Shown: positions 1 to 5,832, counted from the stretch's first letter. The stretch: 5,832 nt of DNA from Flavobacteriaceae bacterium (GCA_020347545.1 CP070731.1:402507-408338); one strand, 5' to 3'. A program made the numbers and translations. Notes: generated by a model from the sequence alone, not told the origin.

Positions 1-262
1 TCCCTTCAAGTTTTCTTACCGTAATAGGTTGTATTACACCCAGTTCTTTAATGGAACTTGCCAACTCCTTCAAAGATTCCTCGTGAAAATTTGTTCTGGG
101 CTGAAAAGGGTTTACCTCAATGGCGTCAAGTTCTATCTCAACAATATTTCCAACTAGTTTGTCAGCATTCTTGTCCTTGATCGAAGTTATATCTTCACTT
201 GCATCACTGAGCAGGGCTGATAATCCTCTTCCCAGTACCTGTTTTTTAGTTGCCTTCGCCAT
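1..262 (-). CDS. parB: ParB chromosome-partitioning protein, N-terminal part (C-terminus beyond left edge)
   Basis: This is the start of a ParB/Spo0J-type DNA-binding protein, which loads at parS sites near the origin and stimulates ParA to segregate chromosomes. I translated 87 residues from the ATG at 262. Near the N-terminus is GRGLSALL (residues 11-18), the conserved short segment that contacts ParA in this family. After a charged linker comes the beginning of the ParB nuclease-like/CTPase domain, with NPFQPR (51-56), the LKELASSIKELG stretch (64-75) and VIQPITVR (76-83). The later CTP-binding arginine motif, helix-turn-helix and dimerisation domain lie outside the window. The start codon sits inside the end of parA: the frames overlap by 17 bp (246-262), so the two genes are almost certainly co-transcribed and translationally coupled. 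No Shine-Dalgarno sequence precedes the start, only an A-rich stretch. Identification is secure; only the length is unknown. Confidence 0.95.
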   Translation of the reverse strand, partial: MAKATKKQVLGRGLSALLSDASEDITSIKDKNADKLVGNIVEIELDAIEVNPFQPRTNFHEESLKELASSIKELGVIQPITVRKLEG

Positions 263-1025
263 TGTTATTTTTTTTAATTATTTCATGAGCCAGATTGATA
301 TAATTGACCGCTCCCCGGCTGGTTGCATCGTAAGAAATTATACTCTCCCCAAAGCTTGGAGCCTCACCTAATCTGATATTGCGCTGAATGATCGTTTTGA
401 ATACCATATTGTGAAAATGCTTCTTCACTTCGGCAACCACCTGATTTGAAAGTCTTAATCTGGAATCGTACATTGTAAGCAATAATCCTTCAATCTCAAG
501 TTCAGGATTGTGAATTTTCTGAATACTTTTAATCGTGTTCAACAATTTACCCAAACCTTCAAGAGCATAATACTCACATTGAATAGGAATAATCACAGAA
601 TCAGAAGTAGTCAGCGCATTTACAGTGATCAAACCCAGTGACGGTGCACAATCAATGATGATATAATCATAATCATCCTTTACTTCGCTCAGGGCGGTTT
701 TCAACATTGACTCCCTTTCGTCCCTGTCAACCAGTTCTATCTCAATGGCAACAAGGTCAATATGGGCAGGAATAATATCGACATTAGGTGAATTGGTTTT
801 AAGTATGGCCTCCCTGGCTGATACCGTGTGTTCCAGTACCTGATAGGTTCCGTTTTCCACACTTTCAACTTCAATTCCTAATCCTGAGGTAGCGTTGGCC
901 TGCGGATCCGCATCAACAAGCAAAACCTTCTGCTCCAAAACTCCTAAAGCCGCTGCCAGATTTACGGTAGTTGTAGTCTTTCCCACACCACCTTTTTGAT
1001 TAGCAATCGCTATTATTTTTCCCAT
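246..1025 (-). CDS. parA: ParA/Soj chromosome-partitioning ATPase
   Basis: A complete 259-residue ParA family ATPase of the short chromosomal (Soj) type, with no N-terminal helix-turn-helix extension. These proteins bind nucleoid DNA as ATP dimers and are released by ParB-stimulated hydrolysis, moving ParB-parS complexes. The deviant Walker A motif KGGVGKTT is at residues 11-18, with signature lysine K11 and catalytic-site K16. Walker A' (LLVDADPQANAT, including D40) is at 35-46, and Walker B (YIIIDCAPSLG) is at 121-131. R189 and R218 fall at the positions I recall as the DNA-contacting arginines of Bacillus subtilis Soj, and G12, K16 and D40 keep Soj numbering. All catalytic features are intact. 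The ATG at 1025 is chosen because the Walker A motif begins ten residues in, as is usual. parA precedes parB with a 17 bp overlap. A TATTTTTAC element 24-32 bp upstream of the start may be its promoter. Confidence 0.97.
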   Translation of the reverse strand: MGKIIAIANQKGGVGKTTTTVNLAAALGVLEQKVLLVDADPQANATSGLGIEVESVENGTYQVLEHTVSAREAILKTNSPNVDIIPAHIDLVAIEIELVDRDERESMLKTALSEVKDDYDYIIIDCAPSLGLITVNALTTSDSVIIPIQCEYYALEGLGKLLNTIKSIQKIHNPELEIEGLLLTMYDSRLRLSNQVVAEVKKHFHNMVFKTIIQRNIRLGEAPSFGESIISYDATSRGAVNYINLAHEIIKKNNNGEGN

Positions 1026-1038
1026 TCAAATATTGAAT
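1024..1038. repeat. Short inverted repeat at the parA start codon
   Basis: ATTCAA, three bases, then TTGAAT form a perfect 6 bp inverted repeat whose left arm includes two bases of the parA start codon (1023-1025). It could be an operator or a weak structure around the initiation site. In DNA this AT-rich, a 6 bp arm is also easily a chance event. A related TGAATTTAAA string just inside the gene-distal side (1034-1043) recurs at 1154-1163. Confidence 0.2.
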
Positions 1039-1048
1039 TTAAACCGCT

Positions 1049-1057
1049 GTAAAAATA
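1049..1057 (-). promoter_or_regulatory. Possible -7 element of the parAB promoter
   Basis: Read on the minus strand, this is TATTTTTAC. It resembles the Bacteroidota -7 consensus TAnnTTTG with A in place of the final G. It would give a leader of under about 20 nt before the parA ATG. The same nine bases occur at an equivalent place upstream of the SDR gene. I see no good TTG -33 element at 17-23 bp, so the call is tentative. Confidence 0.35.
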
Positions 1058-1201
1058 CAATTATTTATGAGCTTATAAAACGAAGTTTTTAACATAAAGG
1101 CCCTGCTTATTCACATGACACGACAAGATTCAATGCTTTTTAACTCAAGCATCTGAATTTAAATTGAATATCACAAAGTAAGGACCCGGTTTTTGAAGGA
1201 T

Positions 1202-2083
1202 TTAAGATTTCTTTTTGCTGCGGATCATCATTTCGAGCATATCCCACATTTGCTCCGGAATTTTTTCAAGCATATTGAATTCTCCGGCACCCTTAAGCCA
1301 TTCTCCACCGTCAATGGTGATCACTTCTCCATTGACAAAAGCTGAAAAATCAGAAATCAGGTAGGCGGCCAGATTCGCAAGTTCCTGATGCTCACCAACC
1401 CTGCCCAAAGGAATTTTCTTCTTCATGTCAAACTCATCCTTGAGTTCACCGGGCAACAAACGGTCCCAGGCTCCTTTTGTAGGAAAAGGTCCGGGAGCAA
1501 TAGCATTTGTTCTGATCCCATATTTAGCCCATTCAACGGCCAATGACCGGGTCATTGCCAGCACACCTGCCTTTGCCGTAGCGGAAGGAACCACATAAGC
1601 GGAACCCGTCCATGCATATGTAGTTACAATATTTAAAACAGTTGATTTTTTTTGTTTTATATCGATCCAGTGCTTACCCAATGCCAGGGTACAGTTTTTA
1701 GACCCTTTTAGAACAATATCAATAATGGTATCAAACGCGTTGGCTGATAACCTTTCTGTAGGGCTTATAAAATTTCCTGCCGCGTTATTGACCAGGGAGT
1801 CCACTTTTCCATAAGCTTTTAACGTTTCCTGCAGCATGGCCTCCACTTCTTCATAATTTCTCACGTCACAAGCCACGGGCAATACCTTTCCACCCGTTTT
1901 TTCCTCTAGCTCCTTGGCAGTTGTTAACAATTTTTCCAAATTCCGTGAACTGATCACCACCTTGGCTCCCAACTCGAGAAAATAGGTGGTCATTGCCTTT
2001 CCCAAACCACTTCCACCTCCAGTAACAATAATGACTTCACCTTTTAAAGCATTGTCCCTTAACATAGGTTTCTTATAATCCAT
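1202..2083 (-). CDS. SDR oxidoreductase, 2,4-dienoyl-CoA reductase-like
   Basis: A complete 293-residue short-chain dehydrogenase/reductase. The Rossmann signature TGGGSGLG is at residues 21-28. R47 after the second beta strand (SSRNLEKL) suggests NADP(H) preference. CDV at 72-74 and NNAAGNF at 99-105 are further family motifs. The usual YxxxK active site is missing: the K171 region reads PSATAK with alanine or serine where tyrosine is expected. The whole stretch from NNAAGNFISPTERLS through TTYAWTG, VVPSATAKAGV, PGPFPTKGA and the C-terminal AGEFNMLEKI closely resembles mitochondrial 2,4-dienoyl-CoA reductase (DECR1) as I recall it. In DECR1 the catalytic Tyr and Lys are 15 residues apart, matching Y156 and K171 here, with S167 as the third residue. 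The likely role is NADPH-dependent reduction of 2,4-dienoyl-CoA during beta-oxidation of polyunsaturated fatty acids in the cytoplasm. It is probably monocistronic, with 176 bp separating it from parA. Specific substrate is inferred. Confidence 0.9.
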   Translation of the reverse strand: MDYKKPMLRDNALKGEVIIVTGGGSGLGKAMTTYFLELGAKVVISSRNLEKLLTTAKELEEKTGGKVLPVACDVRNYEEVEAMLQETLKAYGKVDSLVNNAAGNFISPTERLSANAFDTIIDIVLKGSKNCTLALGKHWIDIKQKKSTVLNIVTTYAWTGSAYVVPSATAKAGVLAMTRSLAVEWAKYGIRTNAIAPGPFPTKGAWDRLLPGELKDEFDMKKKIPLGRVGEHQELANLAAYLISDFSAFVNGEVITIDGGEWLKGAGEFNMLEKIPEQMWDMLEMMIRSKKKS

Positions 2084-2099
2084 AGATCTTGTTTTTTTA

Positions 2100-2135
2100 G
2101 TAAAAATACATTTTTAAATTGTTAAAAACTCCAAA
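2100..2135 (-). promoter_or_regulatory. Probable promoter of the SDR gene
   Basis: On the minus strand, TTTG (2135-2132) is followed after 23 bp by TATTTTTA (2108-2101). This approximates the Bacteroidota TTG/TAnnTTTG promoter with A replacing the last G of the -7 box. The spacing is at the upper end of the 17-23 bp range reported for Flavobacterium. The predicted transcript would begin only about 10-15 nt before the ATG at 2083. It lies back-to-back with the rpmH promoter in the same intergenic region. Confidence 0.45.
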
Positions 2136-2165
2136 TGCCATTCAGATTTTTTTTTACATTACTCC

Positions 2166-2195
2166 TTGCCAGAACTAAAAACCTTTGTATATTTG
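2166..2195 (+). promoter_or_regulatory. rpmH promoter (Bacteroidota type)
   Basis: TTG at 2166-2168 is separated by exactly 19 bp from TATATTTG at 2188-2195, a full match to the Bacteroidota TTG-N17-23-TAnnTTTG promoter. Transcription would start near 2200, giving a leader of about 45-50 nt before rpmH. A run of nine T at 2147-2155, just upstream of the -33 box, could act as an UP-like A/T tract, fitting strong expression of a ribosomal protein gene. That last point is inference. Confidence 0.8.
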
Positions 2196-2248
2196 CCGGA
2201 CTTTTAGAGAAAAATCAGGAGTACACCTAATTATTAAGATATTTAGAA

Positions 2249-2407
2249 ATGAAAAGAACATTCCAGCCATCGAATAGAAAGAAAAAAAACAAGCACGGTT
2301 TTCGCGAAAGAATGTCTAGTGTCAATGGAAGAAAGATCCTGGCCAGAAGAAGGGCTAAAGGAAGAGCCAAGCTATCAATTTCATCAGAACCAGGTCATAA
2401 AAAATAA
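2249..2407 (+). CDS. rpmH: Ribosomal protein L34 (bL34)
   Basis: A 52-residue, very basic protein starting MKRTFQPSNRKKKNKHGFRERM, cited here only by its key positions: MKRTFQPS at 1-8, HGFRERM at 16-22, GRKILARRRAKGR at 27-39 and a KLSIS tail. This is the standard bL34 pattern, a small component of the large ribosomal subunit that binds 23S rRNA. Length is slightly above the 44-52 residues typical of the family because of an extra SSEPGHKK C-terminus. The ATG at 2249 is the only in-frame start giving the conserved MKRT beginning. No Shine-Dalgarno sequence is present, as usual in this phylum. It has its own strong promoter upstream and a hairpin terminator 22 bp downstream, so it is probably a single-gene transcript. 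In many bacteria rpmH is followed by rnpA; here it is followed by carB. Confidence 0.97.
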   Translation: MKRTFQPSNRKKKNKHGFRERMSSVNGRKILARRRAKGRAKLSISSEPGHKK

Positions 2408-2429
2408 ATATGTTAGATCATATAGATAT

Positions 2430-2463
2430 AAAGGTGTTACTTTTTTTAGTAACACCTTTTTTT
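2430..2463 (+). terminator. Rho-independent terminator of rpmH
   Basis: A perfect 12 bp stem (2430-2441 pairing with 2448-2459, core AGGTGTTACT) encloses a six-T loop and runs into a T tract ending at 2463. It lies directly after the rpmH stop and before the carB promoter, so it should separate rpmH from carB transcription. The stem is only moderately GC-rich, so some read-through into carB is possible. Confidence 0.85.
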
Positions 2464-2486
2464 ATATCCAATTGTGAATAACTCCC

Positions 2487-2518
2487 TTAAAATTATATAT
2501 CGCAAATTCTTAAATTTG
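2487..2518 (+). promoter_or_regulatory. carB promoter
   Basis: TAAATTTG at 2511-2518 is a full match to the Bacteroidota -7 element TAnnTTTG. No TTG is found at the expected distance; the nearest candidate is TTA at 2487-2489, 21 bp upstream, so the -33 box is weak or the promoter needs an activator. Transcription would start around 2523-2526, leaving a leader of only about 13-16 nt before the carB ATG. That is too short for a riboswitch or attenuator. An inverted repeat overlaps the -7 box. Confidence 0.65.
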
Positions 2519-2519
2519 C
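2502..2519. repeat. Inverted repeat over the carB -7 box (possible operator)
   Basis: GCAAATT and AATTTGC form perfect 7 bp arms around a 4 bp centre (CTTA). The right arm is part of the TAAATTTG promoter element, so a dimeric protein bound here would block RNA polymerase. The symmetry is seen directly; operator function is inference. Since TTTGC is a frequent continuation of the -7 box, part of the symmetry could be coincidental. Confidence 0.35.
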
Positions 2520-2538
2520 TTCCCAAAAATTACTACTA

Positions 2539-5388
2539 ATGCCGAAAAACAAAAAAATCAAATCAGTACTAATTATAGGTTCAGGTCCAATCATTATAGG
2601 ACAAGCATGTGAATTTGACTATTCTGGTAGTCAGTCTATACGTTCTTTGAAGGAAGAAGGTATAGAAGTTACCTTAATCAATTCAAATCCGGCGACAATC
2701 ATGACCGATCCTTCTTTGGCTGACAATGTCTACCTAAAACCTTTAACGACTAAATCTATCATTGAAATTCTTGAAAAACACCCTAATATAGACGCAGTTC
2801 TTCCAACAATGGGTGGCCAAACCGCATTGAACCTATGTATCGAGGCACAGGATAAAGGAATTTGGGATGATTTTGAAATCGATTTGATTGGTGTGGATAT
2901 TGATGCGATCAAAATTACCGAAGACAGAGAGCAGTTCAGACAGTTAATGATTGAAATTGGAATTGGTCAGGCACCTTCAACTACGGCAAACTCATTCCTA
3001 AAAGGTAAAGAAATTGCCCAGGAATATGGATTTCCATTGGTAATCCGCCCTTCTTTCACCCTCGGTGGATACGGAGCCTCGATTGTTTATGACAAAGATG
3101 ATTTTGACGAATTGCTGAGAAGAGGACTGGAGGCGTCTCCTATACATGAAGTAATTATTGACAAAGCCTTATTAGGGTGGAAAGAATACGAACTTGAATT
3201 GCTCAGAGATAAGAACGACAACGTAGTTATCATCTGTACCATTGAAAATATGGATCCGATGGGTATTCATACAGGGGATTCCATTACTGTAGCCCCTGCG
3301 ATGACCTTGAGCGACACTACGTTCCAGCGCATGCGTGACATGGCCATCAAAATGATGCGTTCTATTGGTGATTTTGCCGGAGGATGTAACGTGCAGTTTG
3401 CGGTGAGTCCAGATGAGAAAGAAGATATTATCGCCATTGAGATCAATCCACGGGTTTCCAGATCATCTGCCCTTGCCTCAAAAGCAACTGGTTATCCGAT
3501 TGCTAAAGTAGCAACAAAACTCGCCATTGGATATCACCTGGATGAACTGGAAAATCAAATTACAAAAACAACCTCGGCTTTATTCGAACCTACCCTGGAT
3601 TACGTCATTGTAAAGATCCCTCGTTGGAATTTTGATAAATTTGAAGGATCTGAAAGAACCGTAGGTTTACAGATGAAATCTGTGGGAGAGGTAATGGGTA
3701 TCGGCCGTTCATTTCAGGAAGCACTTCACAAAGCCACCCAATCGCTGGAAATCAAAAGAAACGGAATTGGCGCTGACGGAAAAAGCTATAACAACTACGA
3801 ACAGGTCATCAATAAACTAAAGTTCCCTTCCTGGGACAGGGTTTTTGCGCTATACGATGCCATTCAGATGGGAATTCCATTGAGCAGGATCCATGAGATC
3901 ACTAAAATTGACATGTGGTTCCTAAGGCAATATGAAGAGTTGTTTTTCCTTGAGAAAGAAATTTCCAAATTCACCCTGGAAAGCCTGAGCCCTGAATTAC
4001 TTCTTGAAGCGAAACAAAAGGGTTATGGAGACAGACAAATTGCGCATATGCTCGATTGTTACGAAAGTGAGGTGTATAAAAAGCGTCAGGAGCTGGATAT
4101 CAAAAGAGTCTACAAACTTGTTGATACCTGTGCAGCAGAATTTCAGGCCCAGACGCCTTATTACTACTCCACTTTTGAGAGTAATATGATTGTCAATGAA
4201 AAATCTTATCCTGAAAATGAATCTGTTGTAACGGATAAGAAAAAAGTGGTGGTTCTTGGATCAGGACCAAATAGGATCGGTCAGGGTATTGAATTTGATT
4301 ATTGCTGTGTCCACGGGGTTTTAGCTGCCAAAGAAGCCGGTTACGAGACGATCATGATCAACTGTAATCCGGAAACAGTATCTACTGATTTTGACACGGC
4401 TGATAAATTATATTTTGAACCCGTTTTCTGGGAACATATTTATGACATCATTCAGCATGAAAAACCTGAAGGAGTCATTGTTCAGCTCGGTGGACAAACT
4501 GCTTTAAAACTTGCCGAAAAGCTTGATAAATATGGTATAAAGATCATTGGGACTTCTTTTGAGGCACTCGACCTTGCGGAAGACAGGGGTCGTTTTTCAA
4601 CGCTTTTAAAAGAACTGAAAATTCCTTACCCGCAATTCGGAACGGCCACAACTGCTGATGAGGCCGCAGCCATTGCCGATGACCTTGATTTCCCGATCCT
4701 TGTAAGACCTTCTTATGTTCTTGGGGGACAGGGAATGAAAATCGTTATCAACAAACAGGAATTGGAAGAGCATGTGGTTGATTTACTGAGAAAAATTCCT
4801 AATAATGTTCTATTACTGGATCACTATCTTGATGGGGCCATTGAAGCAGAAGCAGACGCAATCTGCGATGGTGAAAATGTGCAGATCATAGGAATCATGG
4901 AGCATATTGAACCTTGCGGGGTCCATTCGGGTGATTCCAATGCTACTCTCCCGCCCTTTAATCTGGGTGAGTTTGTAATGCAGCAGATTAAGGACCATAC
5001 CCACAAAATAGCCAAAGCCCTTAAGACCGTTGGATTGATCAATATTCAGTTTGCCATAAAAGATGATATCGTTTACATCATCGAAGCAAATCCAAGAGCC
5101 TCAAGAACGGTTCCTTTTATTGCCAAGGCCTATGGAGAGCCCTATGTGAACTATGCAACCAAGGTGATGCTTGGAGCAAATAAGGTAACTGATTTTAAAT
5201 TCAATCCTCAACTGAGCGGATATGCCATCAAACAGCCTGTATTTTCATTCAACAAGTTTCCAAATGTAGACAAGCGTTTAGGGCCTGAAATGAAATCTAC
5301 CGGAGAAAGCATCCTTTTTGTAGACAGTTTAAAGGATGACGAATTTTATGAATTGTATTCGAGAAGAAAGATGTATTTGACCAAATAG
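2539..5388 (+). CDS. carB: Carbamoyl-phosphate synthase large chain, short form without allosteric domain
   Basis: A 949-residue CarB, which makes carbamoyl phosphate from bicarbonate, two ATP and ammonia channelled from the CarA glutaminase, feeding pyrimidine and arginine synthesis in the cytoplasm. The two homologous synthetase halves are intact. The first, about residues 1-403, has SGPIIIGQ (15-22), EDR (128-130), VIRPSFTLGG (168-177) and the metal-ligand motif EINPR (301-305). An oligomerisation region covers about 404-560. The second half, about 568-930, has SGPNRIGQG (575-583), LVRPSYVLGG (721-730), HSGDS (796-800) and EANPR (849-853). The protein ends 28 residues after the GPEMKSTGE motif (915-923). 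The MGS-like domain that binds UMP, ornithine and IMP in the roughly 1073-residue E. coli enzyme is therefore absent. A terminator begins 18 bp after the stop, so this is not a recent frameshift. From memory, about 950 residues is normal for Flavobacteriia. carA is not in the window. Confidence 0.97.
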   Translation: MPKNKKIKSVLIIGSGPIIIGQACEFDYSGSQSIRSLKEEGIEVTLINSNPATIMTDPSLADNVYLKPLTTKSIIEILEKHPNIDAVLPTMGGQTALNLCIEAQDKGIWDDFEIDLIGVDIDAIKITEDREQFRQLMIEIGIGQAPSTTANSFLKGKEIAQEYGFPLVIRPSFTLGGYGASIVYDKDDFDELLRRGLEASPIHEVIIDKALLGWKEYELELLRDKNDNVVIICTIENMDPMGIHTGDSITVAPAMTLSDTTFQRMRDMAIKMMRSIGDFAGGCNVQFAVSPDEKEDIIAIEINPRVSRSSALASKATGYPIAKVATKLAIGYHLDELENQITKTTSALFEPTLDYVIVKIPRWNFDKFEGSERTVGLQMKSVGEVMGIGRSFQEALHKATQSLEIKRNGIGADGKSYNNYEQVINKLKFPSWDRVFALYDAIQMGIPLSRIHEITKIDMWFLRQYEELFFLEKEISKFTLESLSPELLLEAKQKGYGDRQIAHMLDCYESEVYKKRQELDIKRVYKLVDTCAAEFQAQTPYYYSTFESNMIVNEKSYPENESVVTDKKKVVVLGSGPNRIGQGIEFDYCCVHGVLAAKEAGYETIMINCNPETVSTDFDTADKLYFEPVFWEHIYDIIQHEKPEGVIVQLGGQTALKLAEKLDKYGIKIIGTSFEALDLAEDRGRFSTLLKELKIPYPQFGTATTADEAAAIADDLDFPILVRPSYVLGGQGMKIVINKQELEEHVVDLLRKIPNNVLLLDHYLDGAIEAEADAICDGENVQIIGIMEHIEPCGVHSGDSNATLPPFNLGEFVMQQIKDHTHKIAKALKTVGLINIQFAIKDDIVYIIEANPRASRTVPFIAKAYGEPYVNYATKVMLGANKVTDFKFNPQLSGYAIKQPVFSFNKFPNVDKRLGPEMKSTGESILFVDSLKDDEFYELYSRRKMYLTK

Positions 5389-5405
5389 ATTTTCTCATAA
5401 AAAGT

Positions 5406-5436
5406 AAAAACCCCGAAAGATATTTTCGGGGTTTTT
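5406..5436 (+). terminator. Strong terminator after carB, probably bidirectional
   Basis: A 13 bp perfect stem (5406-5418 with 5424-5436) has the GC core CCCCG/CGGGG, a 5-base loop and a T5 run on its 3' side. The left arm begins with A5, so the minus-strand transcript also ends in GGGG followed by U5. It therefore probably stops both carB and the convergent carbonic anhydrase gene, whose stop codon is about 60 bp to the right. No other feature is seen in 5437-5495. Confidence 0.92.
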
Positions 5437-5495
5437 ATTATATAATCAATTGAACTGATTTTGCTTTAAGTACTAATTGTCAGGTGTTTATTTGT

Positions 5496-5832
5496 TTAAA
5501 CAAAACACACGACACCACTGGCTACATCATAAACGGCTCCAACGATTGCAATTTCTCCATTAGACTCCATTTCCGCGAGAATCGGACTCTCAGATCGAAT
5601 TCTTTCAATAGATAATTCAATATTTTTTAGTGCAACTTTTTCAATAGTTTCTTCATCAGCTTCACCTTCCATTACCTCCTCAACCGCAGGTTTGATCTTG
5701 CTCAATAAATGGGTAATATTTCCCAGTTCAACATGTTTGCAGGCAGCAGTTACCGCTCCGCATTTTGTGTGACCAAGCACAACAATCACCTTGGACCCGG
5801 CTACTTTACACGAGTACTCCAACGAACCCAAT
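5496..5832 (-). CDS. Beta-class carbonic anhydrase, C-terminal half (N-terminus beyond right edge)
   Basis: The last 111 or so residues of a beta-carbonic anhydrase, a zinc enzyme that interconverts CO2 and bicarbonate. The visible part begins with GSLEYSCKVAGSKVIVVLGH, the family's conserved core strand. It contains the second zinc-ligand pair His-x2-Cys in GHTKCGAV, and ends with the usual terminal strand GAVYDVASGVV. The first zinc pair (CxDSR motif) would be encoded to the right of the window. The reading frame is open to the edge: the first visible codon is TTG, read as internal leucine rather than a start, since family members are usually about 200-230 residues. The gene converges on carB and shares its terminator. 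It is not possible to tell from this half whether a signal peptide makes it periplasmic. A neighbouring SulP-type transporter is common for such genes but cannot be checked here. Confidence 0.93.
   Translation of the reverse strand, partial: LGSLEYSCKVAGSKVIVVLGHTKCGAVTAACKHVELGNITHLLSKIKPAVEEVMEGEADEETIEKVALKNIELSIERIRSESPILAEMESNGEIAIVGAVYDVASGVVCFV

Noticed and set aside
120..371. 83-codon open frame on the plus strand
   Set aside because: It lies antisense to parB and the end of parA, both of which have clear conserved motifs; its translation is low-complexity serine/leucine-rich with no family resemblance.
1080..1140. Possible parS site in the parA upstream region (TTCACATGACACG around 1110)
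   Set aside because: It lacks the CACGTG-type centre and the palindromic symmetry of parS; no parS-like 16-mer was found anywhere in the window by eye.
2200..2248. Regulatory RNA structure in the rpmH leader
   Set aside because: The roughly 48-base leader is A-rich and shows no stable stem by eye; nothing resembles a known ribosomal-protein leader.
2410..2481. Possible 23-residue peptide (MLDHIDIKVLLFLVTPFFISNCE) just after rpmH
   Set aside because: The frame runs straight through the rpmH terminator hairpin and its T tract; the hydrophobic look comes from TTT/TTA codons of that tract, and no initiation signal is seen.
4813..5042. Two minus-strand open frames inside carB (and similar ones at 2730-2912 and 4004-4189)
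   Set aside because: They are shadows of the carB reading frame, with no conserved motifs and no promoter or start context.
5829..5831. TTG at the right edge as a start codon of the carbonic anhydrase
   Set aside because: Starting here would remove the first zinc-ligand pair and half of the domain; the frame is open to the edge, so this is an internal leucine codon of a gene cut by the window.

Overview
The window looks like chromosomal housekeeping DNA from a member of the Bacteroidota, most likely a Flavobacteriia-type organism. It is AT-rich. Its start codons lack Shine-Dalgarno sequences. Matches to the Bacteroidota -7 promoter element (TAnnTTTG) lie upstream of the genes. The CarB protein is about 950 residues long, a short form I associate with this class.

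Left part (1-2083, all minus strand): transcription runs leftwards through a 2,4-dienoyl-CoA-reductase-like SDR enzyme, then parA (soj-type chromosome-partitioning ATPase), then parB, which overlaps parA by 17 bp and runs off the left edge. Each of the first two genes has a TATTTTTAC element just upstream of its start that resembles the -7 box. Middle (2084-2248): a divergent intergenic region with the window's best promoter, driving rpmH. Centre-right (2249-5388, plus strand): rpmH (ribosomal protein L34) ends at its own hairpin terminator, and carB (carbamoyl-phosphate synthase large chain) follows from a separate promoter with a very short leader. Right end (5389-5832): a strong hairpin terminator that appears to work in both directions separates carB from a convergent beta-carbonic anhydrase gene, of which only the C-terminal half is present.

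The genes do not form one pathway. ParA and ParB work together in origin segregation. CarB makes carbamoyl phosphate for pyrimidines and arginine from bicarbonate, glutamine-derived ammonia and ATP, and needs a small subunit (CarA) that is not in the window. The neighbouring carbonic anhydrase interconverts CO2 and bicarbonate, a CarB substrate, but it is on the opposite strand with a terminator between, so a functional link is only conjecture.

I found no mobile element, CRISPR array, tRNA, rRNA, parS-like site or unknown multi-gene system. The points most worth a second look are the CarB that lacks the entire C-terminal allosteric domain, the inverted repeat over the carB -7 box, the non-canonical active site of the SDR enzyme, and the proximity of rpmH to parAB without the usual oriC neighbours.
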